Assembly: GCA_023525715.1 (NCBI GenBank)
Contig: CM042016.1
Location: forward strand, 79,467,382 to 79,531,381
DNA length: 64,000 nt
Reading direction: 5' to 3'
From: Cichorium intybus
Lineage: Eukaryota; Streptophyta; Magnoliopsida; Asterales; Asteraceae
The notes below the pieces were generated by a model that made no database searches, was not told where the DNA came from, and saw only the letters and a list, made by a program, of their open reading frames with translations. Below, piece by piece: positions 11,253-22,789 of the stretch; positions within the stretch are counted from its first letter, which is position 1, and the number at the start of each line of letters is the position of its first letter. The position numbers and the translations under genes were made by a program.

Positions 11253-14200
11253 TCATTCATTAGAAAAACGAAGTCTTATACCCTTAGCGTGACTTTCATG
11301 CTTAGCTTGGGGTAAAGGCTTCGTGAATGGGTCTGCCAAATTCTGATCTGTATGAACCTTGTGAATACTTATTTCACCATTCTTAACTTCATGTCGTATG
11401 TAGTTATACCTTCGGTGAATGTGTTTGGTCTTTTGATGTGATCTAGGTTCCTTTGCTTGAGCTATAGCACCTAGATTGTCACAGAAGAGTTCTATAGGGT
11501 CCCGAATGGAAGGAACAACCCCTAGATCTTCAATGAACTTTCTCATCCAGACAGCTTCTTGAGCAGCTTCCGAAGCAGCAACATATTCTGATTCTGTAGT
11601 GGATTGTGCAATCACTTCTTGTTTGGAACTCTTCCAAGACACGGCTCCTCCATTTAAAATAAAGACATACCCAGATTGAGATCTCGAATCGTCCCTATCT
11701 GTTTGGAAGCTTGCGTCAGTGTAACCCTTTACTTTTAAGCTTTCTTCCAAACCACCGTAAACTAAGAACATATCTTTAGTTCTTCTCAAGTACTTAAGAA
11801 TGTTCTTTACAGCAGTCCAGTGGGCTTCACCTGGGTTCTGTTGATACCTACTTGTCATGCTTAAGGCACATGAGACGTCGGGCCTAGTGCATAACATGGC
11901 ATACATGATAGATCCAATTGCCGAAGCGTATGGGACATGTTTCATCCTTTCAAGTTCAGTCCTAGTGCTTGGGCACTGAGACTTACTTAGGATGGTGTCA
12001 TGCGGTATTGGCAAGAACCCTCTTTTGGAGTCTTGCATCTTGAACCTTTTCAAGATTTTATCAATATATACACTTTGGCCTAGACCAATAAGTCTCTTAG
12101 ATCTATCTCTATAGATCTTTATGCCTAATACATAAGCAGCTTCTCCTAAGTCCTTCATTGAGAAACAGTTCTCAAGGAACGTTTTGACACCTTTCAAGGT
12201 TGGGATGTCATTTCCAAATAGAAGTATGTCATCTACATACAATACTAGGAATATGACTATGCTCCCACTAGCTTTCTTGTAAACACAGGAGTCATCCTCA
12301 TTTTTTATGAATCCAAAATTTGTAATCTTTTCATCAAAGCGGATGTTCCATGTTCGAGATGCTTGCTTTAATCCATAGATAGATCTTTTAAGCTTGCACA
12401 CTTTGTTTGGATGCTTGGGATCGACAAAACCTTCAGGTTGATCCATATAGACATCTTCCAATAAGTGTCCATTGAGGAAAACGGTCTTGACATCCATTTG
12501 CCATATCTCATAATCATAGTATGCGGCTATGGCAAAAAGTATCCTAATCGACTTATCATTGCCACTGGTGAAAAGGTCTCATCATAGTCAATACCATGAG
12601 TTTGTGAGTATCCTTTAGCGACAAGTCTTGCCTTAAAAGTGTGAACATTTCCATCCACGTCGGTTTTCTTCTTGAAAACCCATTTGTTCCCAACAGTCTT
12701 ACAATTGGTGGGAAGATTAACCAAGTCCCATAGTTGGTTATCGTGCATGGATTACATCTCAGTGTTCATGGCTTCAAGCCATTTATCAGATTCAGGATCT
12801 GACATTGCACTCTGGTAGTTGACAGGTTCATCAGAATCTATCGTATAACATTCCTCTTCCATCATTAGGTAACCATACCCTTCAGGTTCAAATCAAACCC
12901 TACCAGATCTGCGAACATCTTGTGTCACAATTTGTTCCTGATCAACTGTTTGTTCAGGTTCAACAATTTCTTGTTGAATGCTAGATCCAATTTCTTATGT
13001 ATCAGGCTGTGGTTCTTGAAGTTCTTCAAGTTCCACAAACCTCCCACTAGCCTCTTCCGTCAGAAACTTGTTTTCTAGGAATTCAGCTTTTCGAGAAATA
13101 AATATCTTATTCTCTATGGGATTGTAGAAGTAGTATCCAAGACAATCTTTCGGATACCCTACAAAGATACACTTAGTTGAACGGGGTTCTAGTTTGTTTG
13201 AAGCTTCTTGTCTAACATAAGCTTCACAACCCCATACCTTGAGATAGGATAAAGATGGAACCCTTCCATGCCATATCTCATAAGGCGTTTTATCTACCTT
13301 CTTAGTAGGTGCCATGTTTAGGAGACGAGCAGCTGTTTGTAAAGCATAACCCCAAAATGATAAAGGTAGAGTACTTCTACTCATCATGGATCGAACCATA
13401 TCCAATAGTTTTCGGTTCCGCCTCTCAGATACACCATTATGTTGTGGTGTTCCAGGTGGAGTAAGTTGTGAAACAATTCCACAAGTCTTAAGATGATCCA
13501 TAAAGTTTGTAGTTAAGTACTCACCTCCTCTATCAGAACGTAGAACTTTAATTGTTTTGTTGAGTTGATTTTCTACTTCACTTTGAAACATTTTGAACAT
13601 TTCAAACGCCTCATGTTTATGTTTAATTAAATAAACATATCCATAACGACTAAAGTCATCAGTGAAGGTGATGAAATACCTTTCACCATATCTAGTCATT
13701 GGCTTGAAAGGACCACATACATCCGTATGTATGATTCCTAACAAGTCCTTTGCCCTCTCATTGGTTCCGGAGAAAGGAGCTTTAGTCATCTTGCCATGTA
13801 AACAAGATTCACATATATCAAATGAGTCATTCTCATTTGCCTTCAAAAGTCCACTCTTTTGAAGTTGGGATATGCGTTTTTTGTTTATATGTCCAAGGCA
13901 ACAATGCCATAGATAAATTTGACTCAAATCACATTTGGGTCTCTTGGTGAAAGTGTGGTATAAAGAGCCATGGTTAGTCTTTTCATCAAGATTTACTTCA
14001 TAAATTCCATTTAAAGGCCTAGCCTCGAAATAGAATACATTGTTTTTAGAAACACAAATGTCATCATTTATAAAGCAAAGATTAAAACCACATTGTCTCA
14101 ACTTAGCAACCGAAATAATATTCCTAGTCAAGCTAGAAACATAATAAACATTCAACAATGTCAAATACAAGCCACTAGGTAGTAATAAATCAAAACTTCC

Positions 14201-15265
14201 AATTGAATCCACCGCAACCCTTGCACTGTTTCCAACCCGGAGTACTACCTCGTTTGCCTTCAGTCGCCTACTCCTTTTGAACCCCTGCAACATATTACAA
14301 ATGTGAGTTCCACAACCAGTATCAAATACCCATGTGTTAGGAGATAAATTATAAAGTTCTAGGTCTATCACATAGATACCTGAAGTGCCCTCACCGGCCT
14401 TCTTCTTCTTCAACTCCGCAAGATAGGTAGGGCAATTTCTCTTCCAATGCCCAACTTTGCCACATTCGAAGCACGCGTCTTCTTTGGCAACCTTTGCCTT
14501 CTTCCTGGGCTGACGGGATGGTTGGACAACTTTCTTGCCCTTTCCTTTGACAACCTTTGCCTTCCCCTTGCCCTTGGAGTTGGTGGGGTGTTCGGGTCTA
14601 GTCCACTTTGTACCACCTTCCTTGATCATGAGAACTTGAGTGGTTTTCTTAGGCAGATTCTTTTCCGCGGTAATTAGCATCCCATGCAATTCCAGGATAG
14701 TTTTGTTCAAACCATTCATGTTATAATTCATGACGAAGGGATCAAAAGACTTTGTCAAGGAGTTAAGGATCATATCCGTTGCTAGCTCTTCGGGCATCAC
14801 AACTCCAAGACGTGCCAAATGATCAATGTGACTCTTCATTTTGAGCACATAAGAGCTAACCGTCTGTCCATCCTCCATCTTGCAAGCATGGAAAGCCCGA
14901 ACAGTTTCGAACCTTTCTGTCCTTGCAAGTTTTTGGAACATTTCCTTTAATTGATTAATCATGTCATAGGACGAATGATTCTCTAAGTCCTTCTGAAGGT
15001 CAGGAATCATGGTTGCCAACATGAGGCATGATGCATCAATGGAATCATCCATCTTTTTAAGCCATGCATCGTGTGCAGGCTTAGGAATGGCAGGGGGCTC
15101 TTCAGGAAGTGGTTCATTGAGAACATATTCTTTCTTTTCTTGTTTGAGAACTATTCTCACACTACGGTACCAATCCAAAAAGTTGGTGTGGTTAAGTTTT
15201 TCTCCCTCAAGGAGAGACCGTAGTGATGTTTTGTTTGGAGCCGGGTTTGTTGTGTTTGGTGCCAT
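11253..15265 (-). pseudogene. E3 Gag-Pol polyprotein (three stops, one frameshift)
   Basis: Start MAPNTTNPAP at 15265. Gag core occupies codons about 15-230, followed by a Lys-rich basic stretch and a zinc knuckle CFECGKVGHWKRNC (codons about 265-280). Protease motif is DTGCGTHIC. The HHCC domain is LWHCCLGHIN ... CESCLHGK. Integrase core shows HTDVCGPF, RSDRGGEY and VSERRNRK. Stops fall at 12995-12997, about 12891-12893 and about 12749-12751. RT begins near 12740, loses one A near 12560 (frame change), and continues with MDVKTVFLNG and YVDDILLFG. RNase H has TDASFQTD and QSTTESEYVAA and ends at 11253. The order PR-IN-RT-RH defines Copia. All catalytic residues are present, so this copy died recently. 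Confidence 0.92.
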
Positions 15266-17165
15266 CTACAAAATTTTAACAAGGTTTAATTTAGTAATTT
15301 ATGATATTAAGTCCTTAATAATTAATACCCTTTCTTGTTTCATAAACTTTAATTGATTAAGGTCTAGAATCCAAGTTGCAATACGAATAAGTGGTTAGGT
15401 ATCCTTTATCCCGCCTATTCAAATCAACAAGGTAGGTAACGGTTTACCAATTATATCCAAATATATAATTTCTAGAGGTATGGGATCCGATTATAACATT
15501 TATAAGTTTGGCATGTTTGATCTCATCTATGCCTTGGATTTCTAATGCTTAGGTGACCTTTATCACAAAAGATTTCCAAAAAAAATCATCTCACTTAAAC
15601 GGACGTGTAGTTTTGACAACTATTAATGGTTAGGTGTCCTTTATCCCATCAATATTGCAAAACTACCTCTTGTATCACAAGAAGACTCCAAGTGGTTAGG
15701 TAACCTTTATCCCACAAGGATTTTCAAGTGATACATGAGTGTCTTTAAGAAGGACGGCATTGATTTGTATTTCGAAAGGGATTTGTATGTTTTACAATTC
15801 TAATTTTGAAAACATATGGTATCATGTAGATTGCATGCATCCAATGAACATGGTACCATTAAAATCTTATTTTGTTAATTGGTTCCTTAATCATAAAATC
15901 TCCATTTTATTGATTTTTTGTTTGTGGTCAAGATTACAATTAATATCCAATATTAAGTTTGAGTTTGATCACATACATGAGAACCAATTTTAATCCTAAA
16001 TAATTACCATTATTACTTAGGGTTGGAGTTTGTAAGAATTCATAAAATCTCCATTTTATTTGTTTCATTTATTCTCAAAACTTGACTTTATAGGTTTTAT
16101 AACAAAACCCATTTTAATAAAACCAATTGTATTACATCTTATGTTATATATGTCAATTTGAAAATTACAAACTCCTTGATTATTATGTTTAATTATCTAG
16201 GTTGTCTAGCATGCAAAATCTTATTTTCATCCACAACATAAAATCATAAAACATTCAATCATCACATGCATGCATGGGTGCATAAACACAAGCCAACTAA
16301 TTTGATATTTCATGTGAGCCATACATGAAATATCAAGTCCAAACCTAGGGACAAAAAGGTGACAAAAACTCAACCAAATGATCTTCGATTTGGCTACAAT
16401 TTTGCCAAGCTTCTTGTATCATCAAATGACACTTGAACCACCATTTCTTGACACCATGGAAGAGCTTGTGATTTTTCTTTGCCCTCCCCAATACTTGCGA
16501 CAGAAACAGCCCAGCAGGAGGCATTTTTGTGTGATTTTGTTGCTTTCTTCACTTCATTCTTGGCCATATTGATGCTTATACTTGTCAAAAATTAATGTAT
16601 ATACTAGATATAAAAGTTACCAACAAGTATATCACCAAACGACCAAGATATGAATTTTAAAAACCCTCCTTAACAGGTTTGAAATCTGGACAGCAGCTAT
16701 GCAGAAAGTGTTGTTGTTGGGTGCATTCTTCTTTTGGCCTTTTACTTCCTTCTCTTGTTACATTTTGTGAAAAATATAAAATGCAACTATTCTAATAATT
16801 ACAAAATGAATAAAAGAAGGAAATAACTAATTATTATTACAAACCATTTGAATAAAAGAATAGATTACAACCAAATTGAATTTAAACACAAAACATGCAA
16901 CACATGGTCCTTGGCTTGTTTATGCACCATTTTATCACATAAAATCATAAGAAAATCAACACTTTGTTTTTCTAAGGCAACAATTATGTAACCAAATGCA
17001 TGCAAACATAAAATATAGTTGGTTACATAAAATCATAGATTATACATATGCATGTTGCCAAAGAAGCCATGCATGAACATTGCATTCAAGAAGATGAACA
17101 TTCATGGCTTCCAAAAACCAAGTTTATCCAAATAAACTTATTATCTAGACATGCAATGTAGACAT
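15266..17165 (-). other. E3 leader with iterated short repeats
   Basis: About 1.9 kb between primer site and gag with no supported coding sequence. Between 15390 and 15720 a word close to ggttaggtgtcctttatccc recurs four times (near 15392, 15548, 15629 and 15692). The rest is AT-rich. Confidence 0.6.
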
Positions 17166-17178
17166 GGCTCTGATACCA
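17166..17178 (-). other. E3 primer binding site
   Basis: ggctctgatacca on the plus strand is the exact complement of the initiator-Met-tRNA primer site. It lies 2 bp from the 5' LTR and fixes the element's orientation. Confidence 0.9.
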
Positions 17179-17180
17179 AT

Positions 17181-17868
17181 TGTTGGATATCCATGTTCAT
17201 GTTATGAGTTTCAAAACCTTGAAGTTGCAACGGAAGCAAAAATCATGAACACGAATTTCATTCCAAGAGGATCATGCTACATGCATGTAAAGATAAGATG
17301 AAGAACAAGCATAGATTAAGTTCAAGATCATAACCTTTCTTCTTGGACTTGATGTGGACGATTTATGATGGCTAGGAAGCAAGCAAGATTCCCTCTATTG
17401 TTGATCCACCACAAGCTTGAACACCCTTGAATGCTAGTTCCACAACTTGCAATGTAAGCTTCTTTTCTCCTTGAAACCAAAAACGTTTTTCTAGTCTTCA
17501 AGAGAGAGTTTAGAGAGTATTTTTGGCTGATCAAAAACAAGTATGAAAAGTGTCTCCCCACCCTTCAAATGTCGGATTACATACACAAGAAAGAAAGAGA
17601 AAAGTGGCCTAGTATTATATGCAAGAGCATGCTTCCTTTCCTTGGTCAAAGAGAGAATATTGCAAGCTTTTAAAACTTTCCACATATGCCATGTAAGGCA
17701 TATAGAATCCGGCCATTTGATGGCTTTTATAAATCAACATTTATAAATTCCATTATTTATAAACTTATATCACAAAGTTTATAAATAATAAACCTTCAAA
17801 CTTGTGATTAATGGGTTAACATTTAAACCATTACTTATATACATAAATCAATTAATTATACATCATAA

Positions 17869-17915
<47 letters not shown>

Positions 17916-18253
17916 TATGCATATCTTATTTAATTTACCAATTAAATTAAATAAGAGATTTAACTATAATTCAATTAAATCATTTAACAACTTAAACAAT
18001 TTAATTGTTCCATTTGATTAATTCATCACATATGAATTAGTGATCAACCTTTAATTTTGGAGTTATTTTTATTTACTTCAAATAATAATAACTTACAAGA
18101 TTAAATTGCAAGTTTAGTATCATTTGATGTTAAATCAAATTTAATATTCCAAATGATCAATTGGTGTCAAACTTGTTGTTGGTGTGACCCTATAGGATCA
18201 TGTATTATTAGTAATATCATTTTATGATCATCCTTGGGCATATAGAACTAACA
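17181..18253 (-). repeat. E3 5' LTR (1,073 bp)
   Basis: Partner of 9378-10464. The length difference comes mainly from the (AT)n run. Confidence 0.92.
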
Positions 18254-18258
18254 CATAA

Positions 18259-18336
18259 GATAGAAAAACATAGATCCTCAATTAGGTTGCATGTGAACTT
18301 AGGATTTCTGGTTCATAGTTTGCTTAAAACCTTTCA
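18259..18336 (+). repeat. E2 3' LTR, last 78 bp
   Basis: Continues the LTR interrupted at 9377 and ends in acctttca, followed by the E2 TSD gtttt. Confidence 0.9.
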
Positions 18337-18341
18337 GTTTT

Positions 18342-20771
18342 ATACTGAACATGAAAGATCACTTGACAAAATTCAATGACAAATCAGATGAAGGGATATT
18401 TCTTGGTTATTCACAAAATTCAAAATCCTATAGAGTCATGAATAAAAGGACACGAAAGATTGAAGAAACCTTCAACCTTTCATTCGATGACTAATATATC
18501 AAGAAATCTCTACATCCCTTTCCAATGCCATCTATCTTTCCAGAACAAGCTGTGGATGCATTACCAATCATGACCTTTGATGAAGACTTCAAACTTCTTT
18601 TTTATCCTCCTGTGAGAGTTGTAGATTCTGAAGTTAGAGCACCAGACAATAATGTGTCTAAACTTTCCAAGCTCATGGATGGCCCCGAAGACTCACCAAC
18701 TAGCAGTGTTCAAAGACCGTATTCGGTTGAGGGGGAGCCTTCCAACAAATCCGCAGATCATTCTGGCTTCGAGGGAGAGCACAACAATACAAGTCTCAAT
18801 CACCCTTCACATGAAACTTCTCAAATCATGTCCCTATATCCTTCTATCCAGGGGGAGACAGAAGTCTCAACTCCAATCTCTTCGGATCATGGAAGAACAA
18901 ACTCTCCAACTGCTGCTGTCGAGGGGGAGCTTACTCTTAACTCTTCCTCTACTTCCTCAAACAATAACTCACCTAAAACAAATGTCACAAACTCAAATAA
19001 TGAAAACCATTTAATAACTGACGATTTTCCATCCACTTCAGGATATCCTTCCGACAGTGAGGAAATCAATGCCGAAGGACCACCTGAATTTGATCCAAAT
19101 TTTCCTCATTTGGAAAAGTGGACAAGAAATCATCCCCAATCACTTGTCATCGGTAACGTTCATGATAAGGTCTTGACACATGCACAACTTCATCAAAAAC
19201 AACAAGAATTAAACAGAACTTCGGAGTTGTGTATGTTCAATGTCTTTATCTCCAAAATTGAACCAAAGAACGTTAAAGATGCATTTGATCACCCAGACTG
19301 GATTTATTCAATGCAATTGGAATTAGAAGAATTTGAAAGAAATAAAGTTTGGAGACTAATTCCAAAACCTGCAAATGCTTCAATTGTCAGTCTCAAATGG
19401 GTATATAGAAACAAACTTGACACCGAAGGCAATGTGGTTAGAAACAAGGCAGGGTTGGTTGTCAAATGATATTGTCAACAAGAGTGGATTGACTACGAAG
19501 AAACCTTCGCTCCTGTTGCCAGACTCGAATCAGTTCGGATCTTTCTAGCTTATGCTGCACACAAAAACTTTGATGTCTATCAAATGGATGTCAAATGTGC
19601 CTTCCTGAACGGAGATCTCGAGGAAATTGTCTTTGTTGAACAACCACCTGGCTTTGTTGACAAAGAAAATCCTAACCATTGTTATGTGTTAGATAAAGCA
19701 GTCTATGGTTTAAAACAAGCTCCTAGAGCTTGGTATGAAACCTTGACAAAATTTTTAAAAGAATCAAATTTCAAACAAGACTCAGTGGATCCAACACTTT
19801 TTCAAAAGAAAGTGGGTTCACACTTGATGTTAGTCCAAATTTATGTGGATGACATAATCTTAGGATCCACTGATCCAAAACTCACAAAAGATTTTGAAAA
19901 GTTAATGAAAATAAAATTTCAAATGAGTATGATGGGAAAGATTAATTTCTTTCTTGGATTACAAATCAAACAGTCAAAAGAAGGGATTTTCATCAATCAA
20001 CAAAAATATACCAAAAGTTTACTCGAACGCTTCGGAATGACTAACTGTTCAAATGTGAAGGTTCCATTACCTATAGGTACCCGGTTGAATCCTTCGTTGG
20101 ACAAACCAAAAACATATCTTCAAACTTACCGAAGCATGATTGGATCATTGCGTTACCTCACAGCCAATCGTCCTGACATAATGGTCGCAGTGTGCAATTG
20201 TGCACGATATCAAGCTGATTCACGCGAACCATATTTGGCTGCAGTTAAAACAATCTTTCGATATCTTCACAACACTCCTGCATATGGTTTATGGTATCTT
20301 GCAAACTCAGGGTTCTACATAAAAGCTTATTCAGATTCAGACTTGGGTGGATGCTCAATTGATCGTAAAAGTACTTCTAGTGGTTGCCAATTTATTGATG
20401 GAAAACTCATCAGCTAGCAGTCCAAGAAGCAAACCTGCGTATCAATATCCACAGCTGAAGCTGAGTATGTAGCAGCTGCTGCTTGCACTTCGCAGATCAT
20501 TTGGATTCAAAGCCAACTAAGAGATTATGCCATCAACATGATAAAGATTCCTTTGTTTTGTGACTCACAAAGTGCTATTCGGATATGTCACAATCCTGTT
20601 CAACATTCCAAGACGAAGCATATAGCTCTTCACTATCACTTCATCAAGAGTCATGTTGAGGAGGGGAATATAGAACTACACTTTGTTCACACAACAGAAC
20701 AGCTGGCAGATATCTTTACAAAAGCTTTGAATGAAGAATCATTCACAAGAATTGTCGAGGACTTAGCATGA
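18342..20771 (+). pseudogene. E1 integrase C-terminus, reverse transcriptase and RNase H
   Basis: Resumes the pol frame after E2. The integrase tail (GIFLGYS) is followed by an acidic Ser/Thr/Pro-rich linker (about 18525-19100) and RT. RT has WVYRNKLDTEG, FAPVARLES, MDVKCAFLNGDLEE and catalytic IYVDDIILGS (near 19837-19866). RNase H has AYSDSDLGG, STAEAEYVAA and DSQSAI and ends ADIFTKAL. Stops at 18491-18493, 19467-19469 (in place of the Gly of the KGY motif) and 20415-20417 (in place of a Trp) lie in otherwise intact sequence. They fit G or C to A or T decay. Confidence 0.9.
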
Positions 20772-22789
20772 CTGATGGATCGACTCTGACATAAATCTGA
20801 GATTTGCTTTTTCTTACCTTACTCTTTTCAATAACAAAATAAGAAATTATGCTACCCCGAAGCATTCCGAACCTTCGAAGTCCATCGAAACGGCCATTTC
20901 AGTCTATAAAACATCATAAGTGTCAAAAATCATAGAAACAACAATTGTCTTCGTATCATAAGGATGAAAATTCTTATTCAAGAAGTTTGCTTCATTAAAA
21001 AGATGAATACAAGACAAACAAAGATCATTTGCAAATTTTCAAAAGTTCAATGCTCAATTTTTATGCATAAGTGACAAAATTTGACCTTCTTTCATGAATA
21101 ATCTGATTAAAGGACAAAACTTTAATTTTAGATTCTGATAATCATACCTTATTGTACTAAAAGGTATTTGGGAATCGATTTGAAACAAAGGTAAGAAAAC
21201 AGACTTCGGAGTGTGGTTAAGGATGTTTTACAATACGACGTCTTGTTTGCTTTAGATATCCTTAACATCATGTTTATCTCTAAGCTCCCTGTTAAACTTA
21301 ACTTGCTTCATTGTCAAAATTAATCAAGTAGTTCTTGCACTACTCAGTATAAATCACATGTTCCGAAGTTTTCTTCATAAGTGATACCGACATTGACTGA
21401 TAAATAAATTCAAAACTTCATTAACTCTTGTTTCAAAATTGAACTGTACGAAGCTTTTCAAACACAAAGGATTGTACAAACATTTCAAAAGCACCACCAA
21501 AAGGCATTACATGGTGATATTTTTAACTCTTCGGATATGAAACTCAAAAATTAAAATATATGTTTCAATAATGAAAAGTGTTTAAAAGTCAAAAGAAAAT
21601 AGCAAAATCAAATTGTCAAAAGAAACAAAGACAACAAAACAAGTAAAAAGATAAATGAAAGAGTGCAAAAACAAAGAAAAATCCGCACTCAAAGGCATAT
21701 TTTTCTGTCTTAAATGATGATACAATGAGCTCATATAACATAGTCGAGTACCATGTAGAGAATATGAACATCTCAAGTAGTCTATCTTAAATGACATTGT
21801 TGGGGAGGTGTACGAATCTCAAAGGCTTGTCATCAGAGAAACATATCCAAACACCTCAACTGATGAAATGGGATAGACTTTTTAAAACAATCTTCAAAGT
21901 TCAATCCATAACTTCAACTCATCTTCTGATGTTCAATTCAAACGTAAAAATGTTCTGAATTTCAACGTTGTGAATGTCAACATCATTTTGTATGAAAATT
22001 TGGAATCATATAAGAAAGATCAAATCACTTTGTAAAATGCGAAACTGGGTTCAACTTAGGTGGTTAGACTAAGACATTTCTTGACTGATGATAAATCACA
22101 CAGACTTCGGAGTGAAAAATGAACTTCCAACATGATCCGATTGATTCTGAATACTAACATGTTGAATCTTGATTTCACAATGTTCAAGGAAGATAAGGTC
22201 AAAAGTCAAAACGCATCTTCAAAAGAAAAACTCATTTTCAACAAGGGCAAATATCTTCAGAGTGTTAATGAGAACCTTTACAAAACTCTTTATCCGAAGG
22301 ATACTTAAAACACTTTGGAATGATTGTTAGTATTCATCACATTTTGATTAACAAAATTTCAAACCATTCTCATGGGTCCGAAGTCAATTAAATGTTCAAT
22401 GATTTGGGAATTTATGAGGATTACAAACACAAACATTCCATGGTATAAATGAACGACGGAATAATCGTCTGTGTCACAGAATATCTCGCAATATCATAAC
22501 CAAAAAGATATGATGGTTGTATTCTCTCATTTTTCAAATTCATGATGACTGAAACTTAGGCGGTTCCGTTTTTGCAGGGTTAGTGGAATGTTGGGAAGCT
22601 GATATGGCACATTCTCATTGGACCATTCAAACATGCGCATTAAATGGCCTTGGGACCACAATCAATATAAATACCGCTCATATCGTCTATTCAAATCTTT
22701 ACGCATACAAATGATTCACTTCTTCTCTGCAAATCCTCTCAAAGAACCCTAACTGTTCATCGTCTTCCCCAAATCTTCAAAAATCAACA
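20772..22789 (+). other. E1 spacer between pol and the additional ORF
   Basis: About 2 kb, AT-rich, with no supported ORF on either strand. In other SIRE-like elements a comparable spacer carries the expression signals for the downstream ORF. A TATA-like tcaatataaatac is near 22661-22673, and the ORF starts about 120 bp later with a good context (caacaATGacaac), so a subgenomic promoter is possible but unproven. Confidence 0.5.

Larger units (their letters stand above)
9378..18253 (-). mobile_element. E3: Ty1-Copia retrotransposon, nearly complete, minus strand (TSD cataa)
   Basis: LTRs at 9378-10464 and 17181-18253 flank a full gag-PR-IN-RT-RNase H frame on the minus strand. The 5-bp duplications cataa are at 9373-9377 and 18254-18258, inside the E2 LTR. 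Minus-strand primer site at 17166-17178. Purine tract next to 10465. By-eye LTR difference is about 14 in 1,070 bp apart from the AT repeat, so it is younger than E1 and E2. Three nonsense codons and one frameshift interrupt pol. Confidence 0.93.
5249..18336 (+). mobile_element. E2: truncated Ty1-Copia retrotransposon inserted in E1 integrase (TSD gtttt)
   Basis: Bounded by TG...CA LTRs of 764 bp each once E3 is removed. It is flanked by identical 5-bp duplications gtttt at 5244-5248 and 18337-18341, and removing it restores the E1 integrase reading frame. Internal sequence holds a leader, gag and protease. The rest of pol and the purine tract are missing. Just before the 3' LTR is a 45-bp copy of the E1 host sequence that also precedes the 5' LTR (8647-8691), so the inside was rearranged after insertion. 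By-eye LTR divergence is about 5%. Confidence 0.9.
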
